Positions 1-10,217 of a DNA stretch of 64,000 nucleotides are shown here, one piece after another. The notes beneath the pieces were generated by a model. The model worked only from the letters and a program-made list of their open reading frames with translations, did not search any database and was not told where the DNA came from. The stretch lies in assembly GCA_018296165.2 (NCBI GenBank), contig JACKQL020000035.1, forward strand, positions 1 to 64,000, written 5' to 3'. The DNA comes from Termitomyces sp. T153. Its lineage: Eukaryota; Basidiomycota; Agaricomycetes; Agaricales; Lyophyllaceae. The translations under genes were made by a program, and so were the position numbers. How positions within the stretch are numbered: position 1 is the first letter of the stretch; each line of letters begins with the position of its first letter.

Positions 1-553
1 ATTACATTTTACCGGTTTCCTATGTTTCGTCTCTCGTCTCGTTTGTATTTCTGTTCCTAGGTTTCGAATCTATCTTTTCTCAGTCTCGTCTCGTCTCCGT
101 CTCGTCTCGACTGTACATATTTCCTTTGTTCCCCTGAAGTTCCCTTGCTCCCTACATCAGTACGAACTCCGCGCACGCGCCACGACCTGAACATTCCTAA
201 CGACAACCCCGGGCCTCACTACCCGCTCACCCCGGAACCCATCAAGCCCCGGTAACCCCCTATCCAACCGACCCCGCCCCCCCGACAGCCGAGAAGCCTC
301 CGCCTACCCCGCAATCCCCTCGTGCGTCCGCTAACGAGCTCCGACACCCCCCCGGGTCAACGACCAGTACCTCCGGTCTTAGACCCCTCTGAATCACTCC
401 GGACCTACTCGGGCCGCTATCCCTAGGGGCCCCTCGCAAGCCTTCCCCACCTCCGCTCCAACCCCGGGCGCCTGGTTATAAACGCAGGACATCGCGTCCG
501 CCTAGTAAGGACTCGCCAGTGTACTGAGCCACCGACGTCAGCGGAACCTGACA
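1..553 (+). mobile_element. Partial LTR (R/U5 part) of a Ty3 chromovirus family
   Basis: This is the 3' part of an LTR, cut by the window edge. It matches, in inverted orientation, the LTR at 9225-10217, and it also resembles the two solo LTRs at 39243-40386 and 40545-41739. Shared blocks include the pyrimidine-rich stretch near the transcript start, TAGTAAGGACTCGCCAGTG near 505-525 and the terminal CCTGACA at 547-553. It starts just inside the R region, so U3 and TATA lie off the window. The bases after 553 do not contain the self-priming site seen beside the other LTR. It is therefore a 3' LTR of an element to the left, a solo LTR or a rearranged copy, not a working 5' LTR. Confidence 0.85.
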
Positions 554-670
554 ACAGCGAGCGGCAGCAGCGTGGGGAAGGAAGTTGAGGTGCGGCCGCC
601 ATTCGTCAGGGGCCCCTTCCTAAGTTATTAAAAGGGGTGGATGCACCTGGGGGTCCCCCAGCTTGTTGTA

Positions 671-2365
671 ATGTCTTCTTCAGCTTATTCTCCCACAGCA
701 TCTAGGTTGCCGTCCCCGCCATCCCAGCCATCGTCTTCCAAAAATTCAGAGGGTCACCGAGATCGCCGTTGGGTTGAGGTGATGTACCGTAGCTGTGAGT
801 GCGGTCTGTCTCATGTACCCCAGAATACTGATTGTCCCTTTGCAGAGTTGTCCGCAGCCGTGGCTGGTCCCTCAGGGCCACTGTCTGGCGCAGATGCGAC
901 ACAGCCACCGGTGGGCGGGGCCCCTTCTACGTGCTCCAAGTCTGGCATTCGTCTGGGGGTGGTCCGGCTTGTCCCAGAGGGTTTGAGGGTGGTACAGGTG
1001 GAGGTGATGCCGGAGCAGTTTGCCGAGGCAGTGGGTCGGGCAAGGGGTCCCCCCACCCTCAAGTGGTGTCAGGCGGCAGCCCCAGTGAGTGGCTACTTAG
1101 CTTCATGTTTCCTGGACCAACATGCCCCCGCAGTGTGTGTCTTGTACCCGACGAGGGGAGCAGTGTGAATTTGAGGAACCTGCATCGGGAGTATGGCGGG
1201 ACATGTCGGTGTGCCTTCCATGCCGTTCGTGGCACGAGAAGTGCTCTGTCACCCTGAGTTGGCGGGCCGTCTGCATCGCGGCGGAGCAAGGGTGGGATCG
1301 AGGTTGGGTCGCAGCGCAGCTGGAGGAAGGGCAGAAGGGCAGGGTGTTGGGAAGGGGCTCCGGGGCTGGGGAAGGGGAACGGGTTAGCGCACCTGTCATG
1401 AAGGTGGGCCCCCTGCGGGGTGGGCGGAGGGAGGGGGCCCCTTCCACACAGGAGAAAGGGAAACAGAGAGCGTCCCCTTCACCCGAGGCGGGTCCCAGTA
1501 AGTGGGCGCGGGGCAAGCAGGTAATGGGGGGCCCCCCTGGTTCCGCGGTGTACTCCCCTACATCCGGAGCCCCTGTTGAGCCGTCTGCGGATAGGTCGTG
1601 GTCAGTTGCGGAGGCTATCTGCGGCATCGGGCAGAGGGCTTGGAACGGTTGTTGGTCACACGTGAGGAGGAGATTCAGGGGGTATGGGAGGAGAGGGACA
1701 GGGCTCGACAGGAGTTGGACGGGGTTCGGAGGGAACGGGACTTGGCACGGAAAGACAAGGACGTCGCCATCGGGACTGCCACGGAGCGATTGTCTCATCT
1801 GCAGGAGTTGGAGGTGCAGATGGTGCATTTGCAGGCATGGGCAGAGGCGGCGGAGGTGGCGACGCAGCAGGCAGGAGGCTCAGGGGTGCGGGAGACCCAG
1901 CAGGGTTCCAGCGCTGGGGAAGTCCGGGCGGCGGCAGAGAGGGTGCGGTGGCAGGAGGAATGGCTTGCCAACGAGGCAGCCTCAGGCCGGTGAGGAGTGC
2001 TTTGTGAGTGGTTTCCCCGCTTTTGTCTCCTAAGCACTGATTCAGTTTCCATAGACTGGGCCAGGGAGCATCGCATCCTTCTTGACGGAGCATCAGCAGC
2101 ACTGGGGTCCATCCATGACGGGTTGGCAAGGATGCCCGGGGACCTTCCGCCAGAGTTGGGTCAAGGGGTTACGCAGATGGGGCGTCTGTTGGCAGGGCAT
2201 TGGCGGAGGGCAACAGCAAATCCTGGGGCATGGTGGGAGATGGCGACAGACGTGGGGGAACCACTTCCTGGGCAACCTGAGGTTCTGGCGGCAGTAGTGG
2301 CACAGTTGGAGGTGTTCATGGTGGGAAGGGTAGCGGGGTTAGGGTCGGAGGAGGAGGGGGAGTGA
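671..2365 (+). pseudogene. Transposon-associated ORF with Zn2Cys6-like cysteines and coiled coil
   Basis: A + strand gene lies between the inverted LTR and the 3' end of the minus-strand pol. Exon 1 (671-1084) splices cleanly (GTGAGT...CAG, intron 1085-1133) into an exon that opens with CVSCTRRGEQC and, 15 residues later, CLPCRSWHEKC. Each half has the CX2CX6C spacing of Zn(II)2Cys6 fingers. A Pro/Gly-rich linker follows, then a charged coiled coil (about 1625-1990). The C-terminal block is well preserved (about 2055-2364; REHRILLDGAS, ARMPGDLPPELGQG, WWEMATDVGEPLPG, ending in a Glu-rich tail). The frame changes once near 1600-1620, and the junction near 1995-2055 needs a further splice or shift, so the copy looks damaged. 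I recall similar proteins as very common hypothetical proteins in agaricomycete genomes. Function is unknown; transposon association is inferred. Confidence 0.55.
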
Positions 2366-2593
2366 GGGGAACTCGGACCCCATCGTTGACTTGTTCTCTG
2401 CCCCTTCTTGTTCAATATATATATGTACACTGCTTGTTTCTATACAGTCTCTGGTCCTTCTGCTGAGTGTGGGAAGTTTCAGATAGAGCGAGGAGAGGAG
2501 TAAGTGAAAACATGTAGGAGAGTACTGGTGGGAGTTGAATCCCTGGTGAACCCAGAGGCGGGGGTTACGCCCACTATTGCCATCTGTGTTGGG

Positions 2594-5500
2594 TCAGTCC
2601 CGGGGGTTCCGGGGCTTGGCGGGATTTTGTCGGTGGAAGTCCCGGAGTTTGTCGGGGGCTCTGTCGAGGTTCTTTCAGGGTTTCCACGTGTCGTCCTCAG
2701 GTCCATAGCCTTTCCAGCAGACCAAGTACTGGAGTCGGCTGTGAACTATCCGGGAGTCGAGGATCTCGTCGACCTCGTAGTGATACTCATCCTTGACTTC
2801 GACGGGGGGCGGTTGGCTGGGGCGTTGGCCAGGGAAGGGGTCTGGAGCGTGCCTTTCAAGGAGTCGAACATGGAACACAGGGTGGAGGCCCTTCAGGCCC
2901 AGAGGCAGGTCGAGCTTGTAAGCGTGGGTGGAGACCTTCCGGAGGATCTTGAATGGGCCAAGGCGTTTGTGGTCGAGTTTGATGGAAGGCCTCTGTGTCT
3001 TAAGATTTTGTCGGTCAAGCCAGACCAGGGTGCCGGGGGGCCAGTTGGGGGTCGGCTTGTGACGGGCATCAGCGTGCTTGGAGTAGGCTTGGTTGGTGGT
3101 GTTGATCTCATCCTGGAGGAATTGGTGGAGGGATCAGAGGTCCTCGGCGACTTCGTGGGCAATGTGGGAAGGGATGTCTTTGAGGGACAGTGTGAGTCGA
3201 GGATTGTAGCCCTTGTTGGCGTAAAAGGGGGAAACTCTGGTGGTGGAGTGAGGCGTGTTGTTGTAGGTGAATTCGGTGAGGGGAAGCTCCGCGCGCCAGT
3301 CGTTCTGTAAATAGTTAATGTAGAGGCGAAGATACTGTTCTAACGTCTGGTTTATGCGCTCAGTTTGTCTGTTGGTTTCTGGGTGGTAGGCGGTAGAGAG
3401 GCTGGTTTTGATCTCGAGCGCCTTGCACAGCGATTGCCAAAAATGAGATACAAATAGGGGTCCGCGGTTGGAGACGATGTCGTCGGGAAGTCTGTGTTTG
3501 GAGAATATGTGTTCGAGAAATAGTTTGGCAAAATCCGGGGCGGTGTCGGTGGTGTGGCAGGGAATAAAGAGGGCTTGTTTAGTAAGGCGGCAGATGACAA
3601 CGAGGATTGCGTCGAAACCTTCGGAGTCGGGGAGTTCAACGATATGATCCATCAATATTGAGGACCAGGGGCAGCGACTGACGGGGAGGGGTTTCAGTAA
3701 TCCGTGGGGGCGATGGCAGGGTACTTTGGCCCGTAGGCAGGGTTCACAGGCTCTTACATATCGCGTGATGTCCTTCTTCATTCCTGGCCAAAAATAAGTC
3801 CAGGAGATGAGTTGAAGGGTCTTACAAATTCCTGGGTGCCCCCAGAGTTTGTGATCGTGGTGCTGCCAGAGTATGTCGAGGCGAATGGACTTGTGGTCCG
3901 GGGCGTAGATTTGTCCACTCCAGAGCAGGAGGCGGTGGTCCAGGGATAGCAAAAAGGGGTTGTCTACGCTCGACTTGTCGGGGTTGTTGCGGGGGTCATG
4001 CTAGTTGAAGAAGGGGTCCGGGGGTGAATTCCTGATTTGCTGGAGGATTCCTTCTTTGTTTAAAATCAGCACGGCATGTAGATGTTCGGGTGGAATTACC
4101 ACTCAATGGTTGAATGCATTTTGTTTGGTTTCAAACGATTTCTTTGGATACACGTCGGGTCTCCGAGTGAGGGCGTCGGGCTTTGCGCTGAGTCGCCCGG
4201 GGCGGTAGTGAATAGTAAAATCGTACTCCGAAAGGGTTTCGGACCATCGAGCCTGGCGGCGGCTGAGCTGTTTCGTGGTCGTGAAATATTGCAGGTTGTT
4301 GTGATTGGAGTAGACCTGGATGCGGTGCGGGGACCCCTCGAGGTAGGCCCGCCACTGATGAAAGGCTTCAACGATCGCAAGGAGTTCCTTGTCGTAAATG
4401 TCGTAGTTGAGTTCTGCTGGGATCATTGATCAGGTGTAGAAGGCGACGGGGCGGAGATCCTTGCTCCCCGAGTTCAACTGGGAGAGTATCCCGGCGATAG
4501 CGTAGTCAGAGGCGTCACATTTGAGCACGATCGGTAGGGAGGGGTCGAAATGGCAGAGGACCGGAGCGGAGGTGAAGGCCTTCTTCAGGAGGAGGAATAT
4601 GCTCTGGCACTTGCTGTCCCAGTCCCAAGGGGTGTCCTTCCATGTGAGTCAGTTGAGGGGTTTGGTGATCCTGGAGTAGTTGTCGATGAAGCGGCGATAG
4701 AAGTTAGCAAACCCCAAGAATGACTGTACCTCCTTGACGTTCCGCAGAGAGGGCCAGTTGAGTATCACGTCGACCTTGGCGGGGTCCATGCGCACACCAT
4801 TGGGGGTGATGATGACCCCAAGATATTCAACTTCCGCTGTGTGGAATGAGCATTTTTCGGGTTTAGCGTGAAGGTGATACTCTCGGAGTTGTTCCAGGAC
4901 ACAGCGGACATGCTCCGAATGCTCCGCTGGCGAATTTGAGTAGATCAGGATATCGTCCAAATATACAATGACAAAGACGTCGTTCATGTTGTGGAAGATG
5001 TCATTCATGAAGTACTGGAAGGTGGCGGGGGAGTTAGTCATTCCCAAGGGCATTACGAGATACTCAAAGAGGCCATAGCAGGTGCAAAAGGTGGTCTTCC
5101 ATTCATGTCCCAGGGCGATCCGGACGTTGTTGTAGCTGGAACAAAGGTTGATTTTTGTGTAAATCTTGGCGCTGCGAAGGCAATCAACAAGGTCTCCAAT
5201 TAAGGGGAGGGGGTACCGGTTCTTTTTGGTGACTTTGTTGAGTCCTCGATAGTCCACACAGAGTCAGAGGGATCTGTCTTTTTTCTTGGCAAACAGAACT
5301 GGGGCACCAGCCGCGGAGATCGAGGGACGTATGAAACCTTTGCCAAGCATGTCGTCGAGGTATTCCTTCAGGGCCCGGAGCTTGATTTTGGACATGTTGT
5401 AGATCTTGCCAAACGGGGGTGAGGTACCTTCTTTGAGGTCAATCTGGTGGTCGTATGAGTGGTGCAGAGGGAGTTCCTTGGCACTTCCTTCGGAGAACAT

Positions 5501-6751
5501 GTCAGCAAACTCATGATACTCCGGGGGAACTACTTTGGATAGGATCTGTTCCTCCATCTTGTTTTCTGGTGCGGTAGTCCCTGCGCGGAGGTATTCCTCA
5601 GGTAGGGTGGGTGTGACTTGCAACTGGAAGGCGGGGGTACCTTCTCGTAGGAGGCGCGTGAAGGGGACGGCGCCGATGATTTTAATGTCGAGGTTTCCGG
5701 AGTCGACGGGGTTGGGTACCATAGGTGTAGCAGTCGGGTCCAGGGTGATGTCGAGATCAGGGATAGACTGGAAGCGGAGGTGGATGGCAGGCGCTAAGCT
5801 TGCTTCGGGGCTGGGGAATTGCATGGTGAGGTTCTTCCAGTTGATGTCGGGATTGACATCTTGCAGCCACAGGAGTCCGAGCACGATCAGGGTTGACAGG
5901 GGTAGTTGGGTAACAAGGAGTCGGGCCTGGAACTGCAGGTCATTATCGAGGGTGAGGGTGTTGTCGTGATACTGCGTGATTCTTGTTGTGGCGGGGCTCC
6001 CGTCGAAGAGTTGGAGCTCAAGGGGTTTGTCAAGGTCGTTGTGTTGGAGGTTGAGTTGGTTGCTGACAAAGACACTGGAGGCGCCACTGTCTACAAGGGT
6101 GGGAAGTACCCTGAGCGAGCCGCCAAGTCGGACATAGATGACAAACGATCGTGCAGACCTAGAGCAAAGTTGCGGCGGGGTCTGGGGTTGGTCATTCATG
6201 GTCTCGGAGTTCTCGGAGGGGGGTGAGACATTGAAGGGTACCAGTCCGGAGTCAGTGGGGTTGTCCCAGTCGAGGCATAGGGTGAGACTGGGCCAATCGA
6301 CGCAGGAATTGGTGGAGCAGAGCCATGAGAACCCTAAGACGACGGGGGTGGAGGGGTGTAATTTTGTGACGAGTAGTCGGAGTTCTTGCTGTTGTCCATT
6401 GGCGAAGGTCAGGGTCATTTCTAGGCAATGAGTGATGTCTCCCGCTGGGGTAGAGTCTCCGTCAAAGAGTTTGAGGGGGATCAGGGTGGAGAGGCGGCGG
6501 AGGAGTTGTGGGGCAAGCGCCGCTAGGGATTCGTCAACAAAGTTATTGGTGGCACCGCTGTTGACTAGTGTAGGGATGGGTTTGTCAGTGAAGGGGAGAG
6601 TGGTGTGGAGGAGGAGGTTTGTGGAGGAGTGGGAGGGGAGGTGTGCTGGGAGGTTATCCGGGGCGAGTATCATTGCGCGGAGGAGTGTGGCTGGGGCAGA
6701 GAAGATGTTGGGATATGATCCGTGGTCTAGTGCGTCTTCCAGACCTAAACT
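2594..6751 (-). pseudogene. pol: Chromovirus Pol: protease, RT, RNase H, integrase, chromodomain
   Basis: The pol frame lies -1 relative to gag and opens around 6751. Domains in order: two retropepsin-like domains (LVNSGAT near 6560 and LVDSGAS near 6080, each followed by an LFDG motif and a VLGxxWL motif); RT from about 5330 to 4650 with intact YLDD but KINL in motif A; RNase H ([23 protein letters not shown]); integrase with an HHCC region (HHDHKLWGHPG, CEPCLRAKVPC), then MDHIVELPD, DDIVSNRGP and an ETNRQTERINQ stretch; and a chromodomain ([26 protein letters not shown]). In-frame stops lie at 5264, 4649, 4430, 4103, 4001, 3134 and 2675 (lowest coordinate of each). No frameshift was found over 4.1 kb. 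After the last internal stop the chromodomain's C-terminal helix (APDKLRDFHRQNP) continues to the true stop at 2594. Confidence 0.9.
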
Positions 6752-9192
6752 GCCAACTTGTTTTCCATGAACTGGTAGTTACAGTCCTCTCCATCGATTG
6801 TCCACACAGCGCGTCCCATCACCTGTTGTTTAGGACAACTGCAAATAAAGTGTCCCTGCTCACCACATAGGATGCATGCGCCCTCCTTCCGTTGTTTCTC
6901 CTGCGTTTCCTCCGGCACGTCGATCCACGGGCTGTCCTGGATTCTGTTTGCGCATAGGGCTTCTTGATTGTCGGCGGGGTCTGGGATGTCGTTGCAATCA
7001 TCGGGGTTGGTATTCAGGGGTACTGGGGTGTCATGGAGGTCAGCAGCGTTGAGCTGGGTGGGTGGGCGCTGCCCCGGGGGTCGGTTGGTGTTGGAGACTC
7101 CTTGGCCCAGAGGGAAGCAGGGTGCAGGGTTAGCAGGGTTAGCGGGGATTGAGGATTGGATGCCATTGGTTGCTCCGGCCTGCCAGTTGGTGTTACCAGA
7201 GGTGTTCCAAGAGGTCTGGGGCACCGTGTTTTCGCTGCGGTCTTCCTAGTAACGTTGGTCGACCTGGGTAACGAGCACCTTGTACCTGTCGTAGGTGGTT
7301 TGTTTGGGTGCAAGGTGAAGAACATCCTTGATCCATTGGGGTAGGGCACGATGGAGGGCGAACCGGAGGGCATTGTAATTCCAGCCGGTCTCGTAGGCCT
7401 CTCGTTCAAATCGTACGATGAAGGTCATGAAGCATTTGTTGTCGCGCATTTGGAGGTTGAAGAGATTTTCCTCCGCCTCCACTATGGTGTCAAAGATGCC
7501 AAACTTACTCGAGAACTCTTGGGTGAAAGCGAGCCAATTGGAGAGTACGGGATTGTTTGGGTCAAACCGGAGTAGCGCAGTGTAGTGGTCAAAGGCGATG
7601 CCCTGTAAGTATGATGTGGTGAAGGCTACTCATGAGCTCTCAAGCTGAAAAGTGATGGGCTTAGCTTGGAACATAGTTAAACACTGGGTTAGGAAGATTT
7701 GCCACTTCCAAGGGTCACGGCCGGTGAAGGGTTTGGGCTTCTGGATGTCAAGCTTACCCTCCTGGGCCAGTGCGTCGCGGGTATTGTCCTGTGAATTTTG
7801 AGTTTGAGGTGGGGGTCCAGCGTTGTAGTAGTAGTAGTAGTAGTAGTGATTTCCGTTTCCACGCTGGGGGGGAAAGTTGTCCATCGCCAGGCCCCATCCT
7901 CCCGGGGGTCCGCCATTGGGTCCTCCGGGGTTTGGGGGTCCGAAATAGTTGGCGTCGGTGGGGGGATTAGGCATCGGGGCAGATGGGGGATGAGAGGGGT
8001 TGGTGGAAAAAGGGGGTCGGGGCGCCCCGGGGCCCATGGGCTGTCGCAGGGGAACTGGGGCGTTGGGACGGGGTGGAGGGGCATTGCTACAAGGGGTGCG
8101 GAGATCGAAGTGGGGGGGTCGGTCTCGTTGAGGCCTGTTGCACGGGGCATGTTTGTCAGCGGGGTTGCCCAGCTCGTCAATATAGGAGAGGGTCCTGTTG
8201 TCATCGTCGACGCATAGGGGCGGTCGTTGGGAATGGAGTTCGGGGGCGGCGGGTTGGTCCCAGGTTCGGAAGGCGCTGAGCACGGAGCTGGCCTGGGGCC
8301 AGGCGGAGAGAGCCAAGGTGTGGGTGGCGGGTTGGTCGAACAACCCCCCCGTGGGGTTGAGGTTCCTCAAGATGCTGGAGGCCATGTTGAGTTCTTCCTG
8401 CTGACAGGGAATGGAAGATGGGGCTTTGTTTCGTGTCCCGATGGGTTCCTTGCATTGCACGTGGAAGGAGTGGGTGGGATCCAGAGGGTCTTCGAAGGGA
8501 CAGGGGTTCGGGCTAGTGTGGATTTCTTCGACCAATGCATGGAGCTCATTCTGTAAGTTGTCGTCGATGCCCAGGGTGCCTTGCGTATTCTCCAGGAGGT
8601 TCCCTTGCAGGTAGCGTTCGTGGAAGTCGAGGAGTCGATCCGCCCAGACCTCCGGAGTTGCGGAGGCATCGGGGTAGCCTAGGTTGGTGAGGAGGGTGCG
8701 GGTACGCCTTGCAAATTCCGCGGGGGACAGGCGGAGGAAGCGGAGGACTTCGTCGTGTTGCTGGGCGTAGGCTTCGACCCTTTGCTGCCTAGGGGAAGGA
8801 GGGGTTTGAGCGGCAAATGGTGGGCAGGGGGGGGAATAGTTATCCGTGGCCTCCGGAGGGACTGGGGCTGCAGCGGGGATTGGGTACACATAGTAATGGG
8901 CGGGGGGGAGGTAGGCAGGGTTGGGGGGTGCTGCGGAGTATCCTCCGGAGTTGATACGGGGGTTGTTGCCATTGGCGTGGAATGCAGGAGGGCGGCGCCA
9001 GCCTGGGGGTATTCCCTGGCTGATGGAGGGGGCGTAGAATGCCTGGTTGGGGTCAGGGGTCCAGTGACAGGGCACGTATTGGTCCGCAAAGGGACCTGGG
9101 TAGAATGGGGTGTAGGAATTTTCCAGTAGGGGCCAGCCGTAGGCGTCGGTTGGGTAACCAACGGGGTTGTACGTGGGGTTAAATGCAGACAT
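6745..9192 (-). pseudogene. gag: Chromovirus Gag, two internal stops
   Basis: Gag is the structural protein that would form the virus-like particle and bind the RNA. The first ATG of the frame is at 9192, just downstream of the LTR and primer site. The N-terminal 500 or so residues are Pro/Asn/Gly-rich with a Tyr run. A conserved retrotransposon-gag core follows (FEREAYETGWNYNALRFAL). Near the C-terminus is a CCHC zinc knuckle, CILCGEQGHFICSC (C-X2-C-X4-H-X4-C). The frame is interrupted by TGA at 7630-7632 and TAG at 7246-7248, both explicable as C-to-T or G-to-A changes. No indel shifts the frame. The frame ends at TAG 6745-6747. Confidence 0.85.
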
Positions 9193-9211
9193 CAAGAACA
9201 GGGTAAGGGGG

Positions 9212-9224
9212 AGTCTTGATATTA
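9212..9224 (-). promoter_or_regulatory. Self-priming primer-binding site
   Basis: Directly after the LTR end (CCTGACA) the minus strand reads TAATATCAAGACT. This is the exact reverse complement of AGTCTTGATATTA at 9790-9778, the predicted 5' end of the transcript. Tf1 and its sushi-group relatives prime reverse transcription this way, by folding the first bases of their own mRNA onto the PBS instead of using a tRNA. No tRNA-like PBS (for example TGGTATCAGAG) is seen. Confidence 0.8.
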
Positions 9225-10217
9225 TGTCAGGTTCCGCTGACGACGGGGGCTCAGTACACTGGCGAGTCCTTACTAGGCGGATGCAATGTCCTGCGCTTAT
9301 AACCAGGCGTCCGGAGTTGGAGCGGAGGTGGGGAAAGCTTGCGAGGAGGTCCCTGGGGAGAGCGGCCCGAGTAAGTCCTGAATGGTCCGGAGGAGTCTAA
9401 GACCAAAGGTACTGGTCGTTGACCCAGGGCGGGTGTCAGGGCTAGTTCGTGGGTGCGCAAATAGATTGCGGGGTAAGCAGAGGCTTCTCGGGTGATGGGG
9501 GTGGGGTCGGAGCTGGATAAGGGACTACCAGGGCTTGATGGGTTCTGGGGCCGAGCGGGTAGCGAGGTTTGGAGTTGTCGTAAGAATGTTCGGGTTGTGG
9601 CGCATGCGCGGAGTTCGTACTGACGTAGGGAGCAAGGGTAACTTAGAGGAACAAAGGAATTATGTACAGTTGAGACGAGACGGAGATGAGGCAAGACTGA
9701 GAAAAAAAGATAGATTCAAAACTTAAAAACAGGAATAGAGACGAGACGAGAGACAAAACATAGGAAACTGGTAAATGTAATATCAAGACTAAAGTTCAAG
9801 GAGTTATTCTATGACTTATATACCGACTACTGGGTACCTCAGAGGGCGGCGGATATGGTGGTGGGGGTCGACGGAGCTGTGCGGAGTTGACAGGTGTCGG
9901 GTACAATCCAAGGTCGGGCTGCAGCGGTATTCTGATGGGATCAGTTGGGGGCGCGGCCGCTCCAGGGACGTCATGATACTCTGGGACGGGTCAGGTAAAC
10001 TAGGGTAGGGGGTCGGGGATGTATGACGTGGCCAGGAACGGTGGGGGAAGGTTTCAGGGGGAGTGTTGATGGCTACAGAGAGGGAGTTGCTGTCGGGGTT
10101 TGCCGGAGAAGTGTTGGAGTTATCCAGTGTGGGCGCAAAAGTGTGGGCGGGGTTCAGGGGAGTTAGATGGGAAATCGGGAGGGGTTGGGAGCAGTGTCTA
10201 GGGAGCGGGTCATGACA
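9225..10217 (-). mobile_element. 5' LTR of the chromovirus
   Basis: A 993-bp LTR on the minus strand opens TGTCATGACCC and closes CCTGACA (TGTCA/TGACA ends). On the minus strand a TATA box (TATATAAG, 9822-9815) lies about 25-30 nt before AGTCTTGATATTA (9790-9778), the likely transcript start. U5 contains the pyrimidine-rich block shared with the LTR at 1-553. The same organisation recurs in the solo LTRs at 39243 and 40545, which supports the limits chosen. Confidence 0.85.

Larger units (their letters stand above)
2594..10217 (-). mobile_element. Ty3/gypsy chromovirus, 5' LTR to pol stop, no 3' LTR
   Basis: The element reads from a 5' LTR (9225-10217) through a self-priming site, gag (from 9192), a -1 frame change near 6750, then protease, reverse transcriptase, RNase H, integrase and a C-terminal chromodomain, to a stop at 2594-2596. 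No LTR in matching orientation follows pol. The next sequence is the convergent ORF at 671-2365 and then an LTR in the opposite orientation. The gag and pol frames are continuous apart from nonsense codons, so this is a fairly young copy inactivated mainly by point mutation. The bases outside the LTR are GATAT (10218-10222). The matching target duplication cannot be found because the other end is missing. Confidence 0.9.

Noticed and set aside
554..580. Left LTR (1-553) as the 5' LTR of a + strand element
   Set aside because: The bases after 553 (ACAGCGAGCGGCAG) lack the self-priming PBS, and no gag or pol lies on the + strand downstream.
2504..3310. Long + strand open frame opposite integrase
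   Set aside because: It is the shadow of the minus-strand integrase/chromodomain frame and has no domain of its own.
6138..6870. + strand frames opposite the protease and gag
   Set aside because: Antisense shadows; the minus-strand domains explain the openness.
9211..9791. A shorter 569-bp LTR with TGATATTA/TAATATCA ends
   Set aside because: The inverted ends are the transcript start and the PBS. The LTR family limits TGTCA...TGACA, confirmed by target duplications at the solo LTRs, extend to 10217.
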